From Candidatus Zixiibacteriota bacterium (GTDB lineage Bacteria > Zixibacteria > MSB-5A5 > GN15 > JACZUZ01), in contig JACZUZ010000146.1 in NCBI GenBank assembly GCA_022572905.1, forward strand, positions 1 through 5,778: DNA of 5,778 nt. Reading direction: 5' to 3'. A program made the translations under genes and the position numbers. Position 1 is the stretch's first letter, and the number at the start of each line of letters is the position of its first letter. The notes beneath the pieces were generated by a model that saw only the letters and a program-made list of their open reading frames with translations, made no database searches and had not been told where the DNA came from. Positions 5,432 through 5,778 of this stretch are shown piece by piece.

Positions 5432-5778
5432 AAGCGACTCTAAACGACTACTGCGAAATTGTGGGCGAGGAGGTTATTGAGCTTCTAGTGAGACTTGCCC
5501 GGCCTTTGAGTAAGAAGAAAGTCGTACACGTCAATTCGACTCGAACCGGCGGCGGAGTAGCCGAAATACTTGACCGTCTCATTCCCGTCATGTGCGAATT
5601 GGGTATTGACGCCACCTGGGAGGTGATTGAGGGCAACGATGATTTCTATCAAGCGACTAAGGGCATGCACAACGGTCTCCAGGGAAAAGCGGTCGATATT
5701 CCCGAAAAACTGCTCAGGGGATATGAAGAAACGAACCGACAAAACCTCGAAAATCTGAAAGACACACTAAGCGAGGCG
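5428..5778 (+). CDS. treT: TreT-like trehalose synthase / GT4 glycosyltransferase (partial, N-terminal 117 residues)
   Basis: The ATG at 5428 shares ATGA with the stop of the DUF5752 gene, and the frame is open to the right edge. Visible motifs are VVHVNSTRTGGGVAEILDRLIP (32-53), ELGIDATWEVIEG (57-69) and DDFYQATKGMHNGLQG (71-86). These are the N-terminal Rossmann strand, the Gly-rich acceptor/donor loop and the following segment of TreT-type trehalose synthases and related trehalose phosphorylases of the GT4 fold. TreT makes trehalose from NDP-glucose and glucose in the cytoplasm. The donor-binding C-terminal half is outside the window, so synthase, phosphorylase and other glucosyltransferase roles cannot be separated. 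A purine stretch (AGGAAGGG, 5409-5416) lies about 12 nt before the ATG, rather far, consistent with dependence on coupling. Confidence 0.85.
   Translation, partial: MKATLNDYCEIVGEEVIELLVRLARPLSKKKVVHVNSTRTGGGVAEILDRLIPVMCELGIDATWEVIEGNDDFYQATKGMHNGLQGKAVDIPEKLLRGYEETNRQNLENLKDTLSEA

Noticed and set aside
5485..5742. An 85-codon minus-strand frame at the right end
   Set aside because: It is antisense to the TreT-like reading frame, which carries clear family motifs.

Overview
The window looks like genomic DNA from a Gram-negative-type environmental bacterium. The best hint of lineage is a secreted protein that ends in thrombospondin type-3 calcium repeats and a dockerin pair of the form GDADGGGDVNIGDAIFIVNY. 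I associate that architecture with candidate phylum Zixibacteria and related FCB-group bacteria. This is recall from sequence style, not a search, so the lineage is an inference.

Layout. (1) Positions 1373 to 1 (minus) hold an ABC-2 type export operon: a GldA-like ATPase, then a GldF-like membrane permease that runs off the left edge. A perfect TATAAT lies 10 nt before the ATPase ATG. (2) Positions 1374-1952 are a divergent intergenic region with no convincing gene. Its right part holds a plausible promoter and a leader with three interlocking inverted repeats. (3) Positions 1953-3986 (plus) encode a large secreted protein: signal peptide, choice-of-anchor-B/LVIVD-type beta-propeller, nine TSP3-like calcium units in a strict 43-residue super-repeat, and a Cys-flanked dockerin pair. 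(4) Positions 4108-4527 (plus) encode a YjbQ/UPF0047 protein with its own promoter. (5) Positions 4528-4738 are an intergenic region with a weak terminator candidate, a perfect 14-bp AT palindrome, a GC-rich hairpin and a duplicated translation-initiation region. (6) Positions 4739-5431 (plus) encode a DUF5752-like protein made of two homologous halves. (7) Positions 5428 to the right edge (plus) are the start of a TreT-like trehalose synthase glycosyltransferase, coupled to the DUF5752 gene by an ATGA stop/start overlap.

How they work together. The two ABC genes form one exporter, with further subunits probably beyond the left edge. The DUF5752 and TreT-like genes form a translationally coupled pair in which the uncharacterised protein is probably a partner or regulator of trehalose or glucoside synthesis. 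The dockerin protein and YjbQ appear to be independent transcription units. The most interesting items are the DUF5752-TreT pair with its unusual TTG initiation region, and the possible pseudoknotted leader before the dockerin gene.
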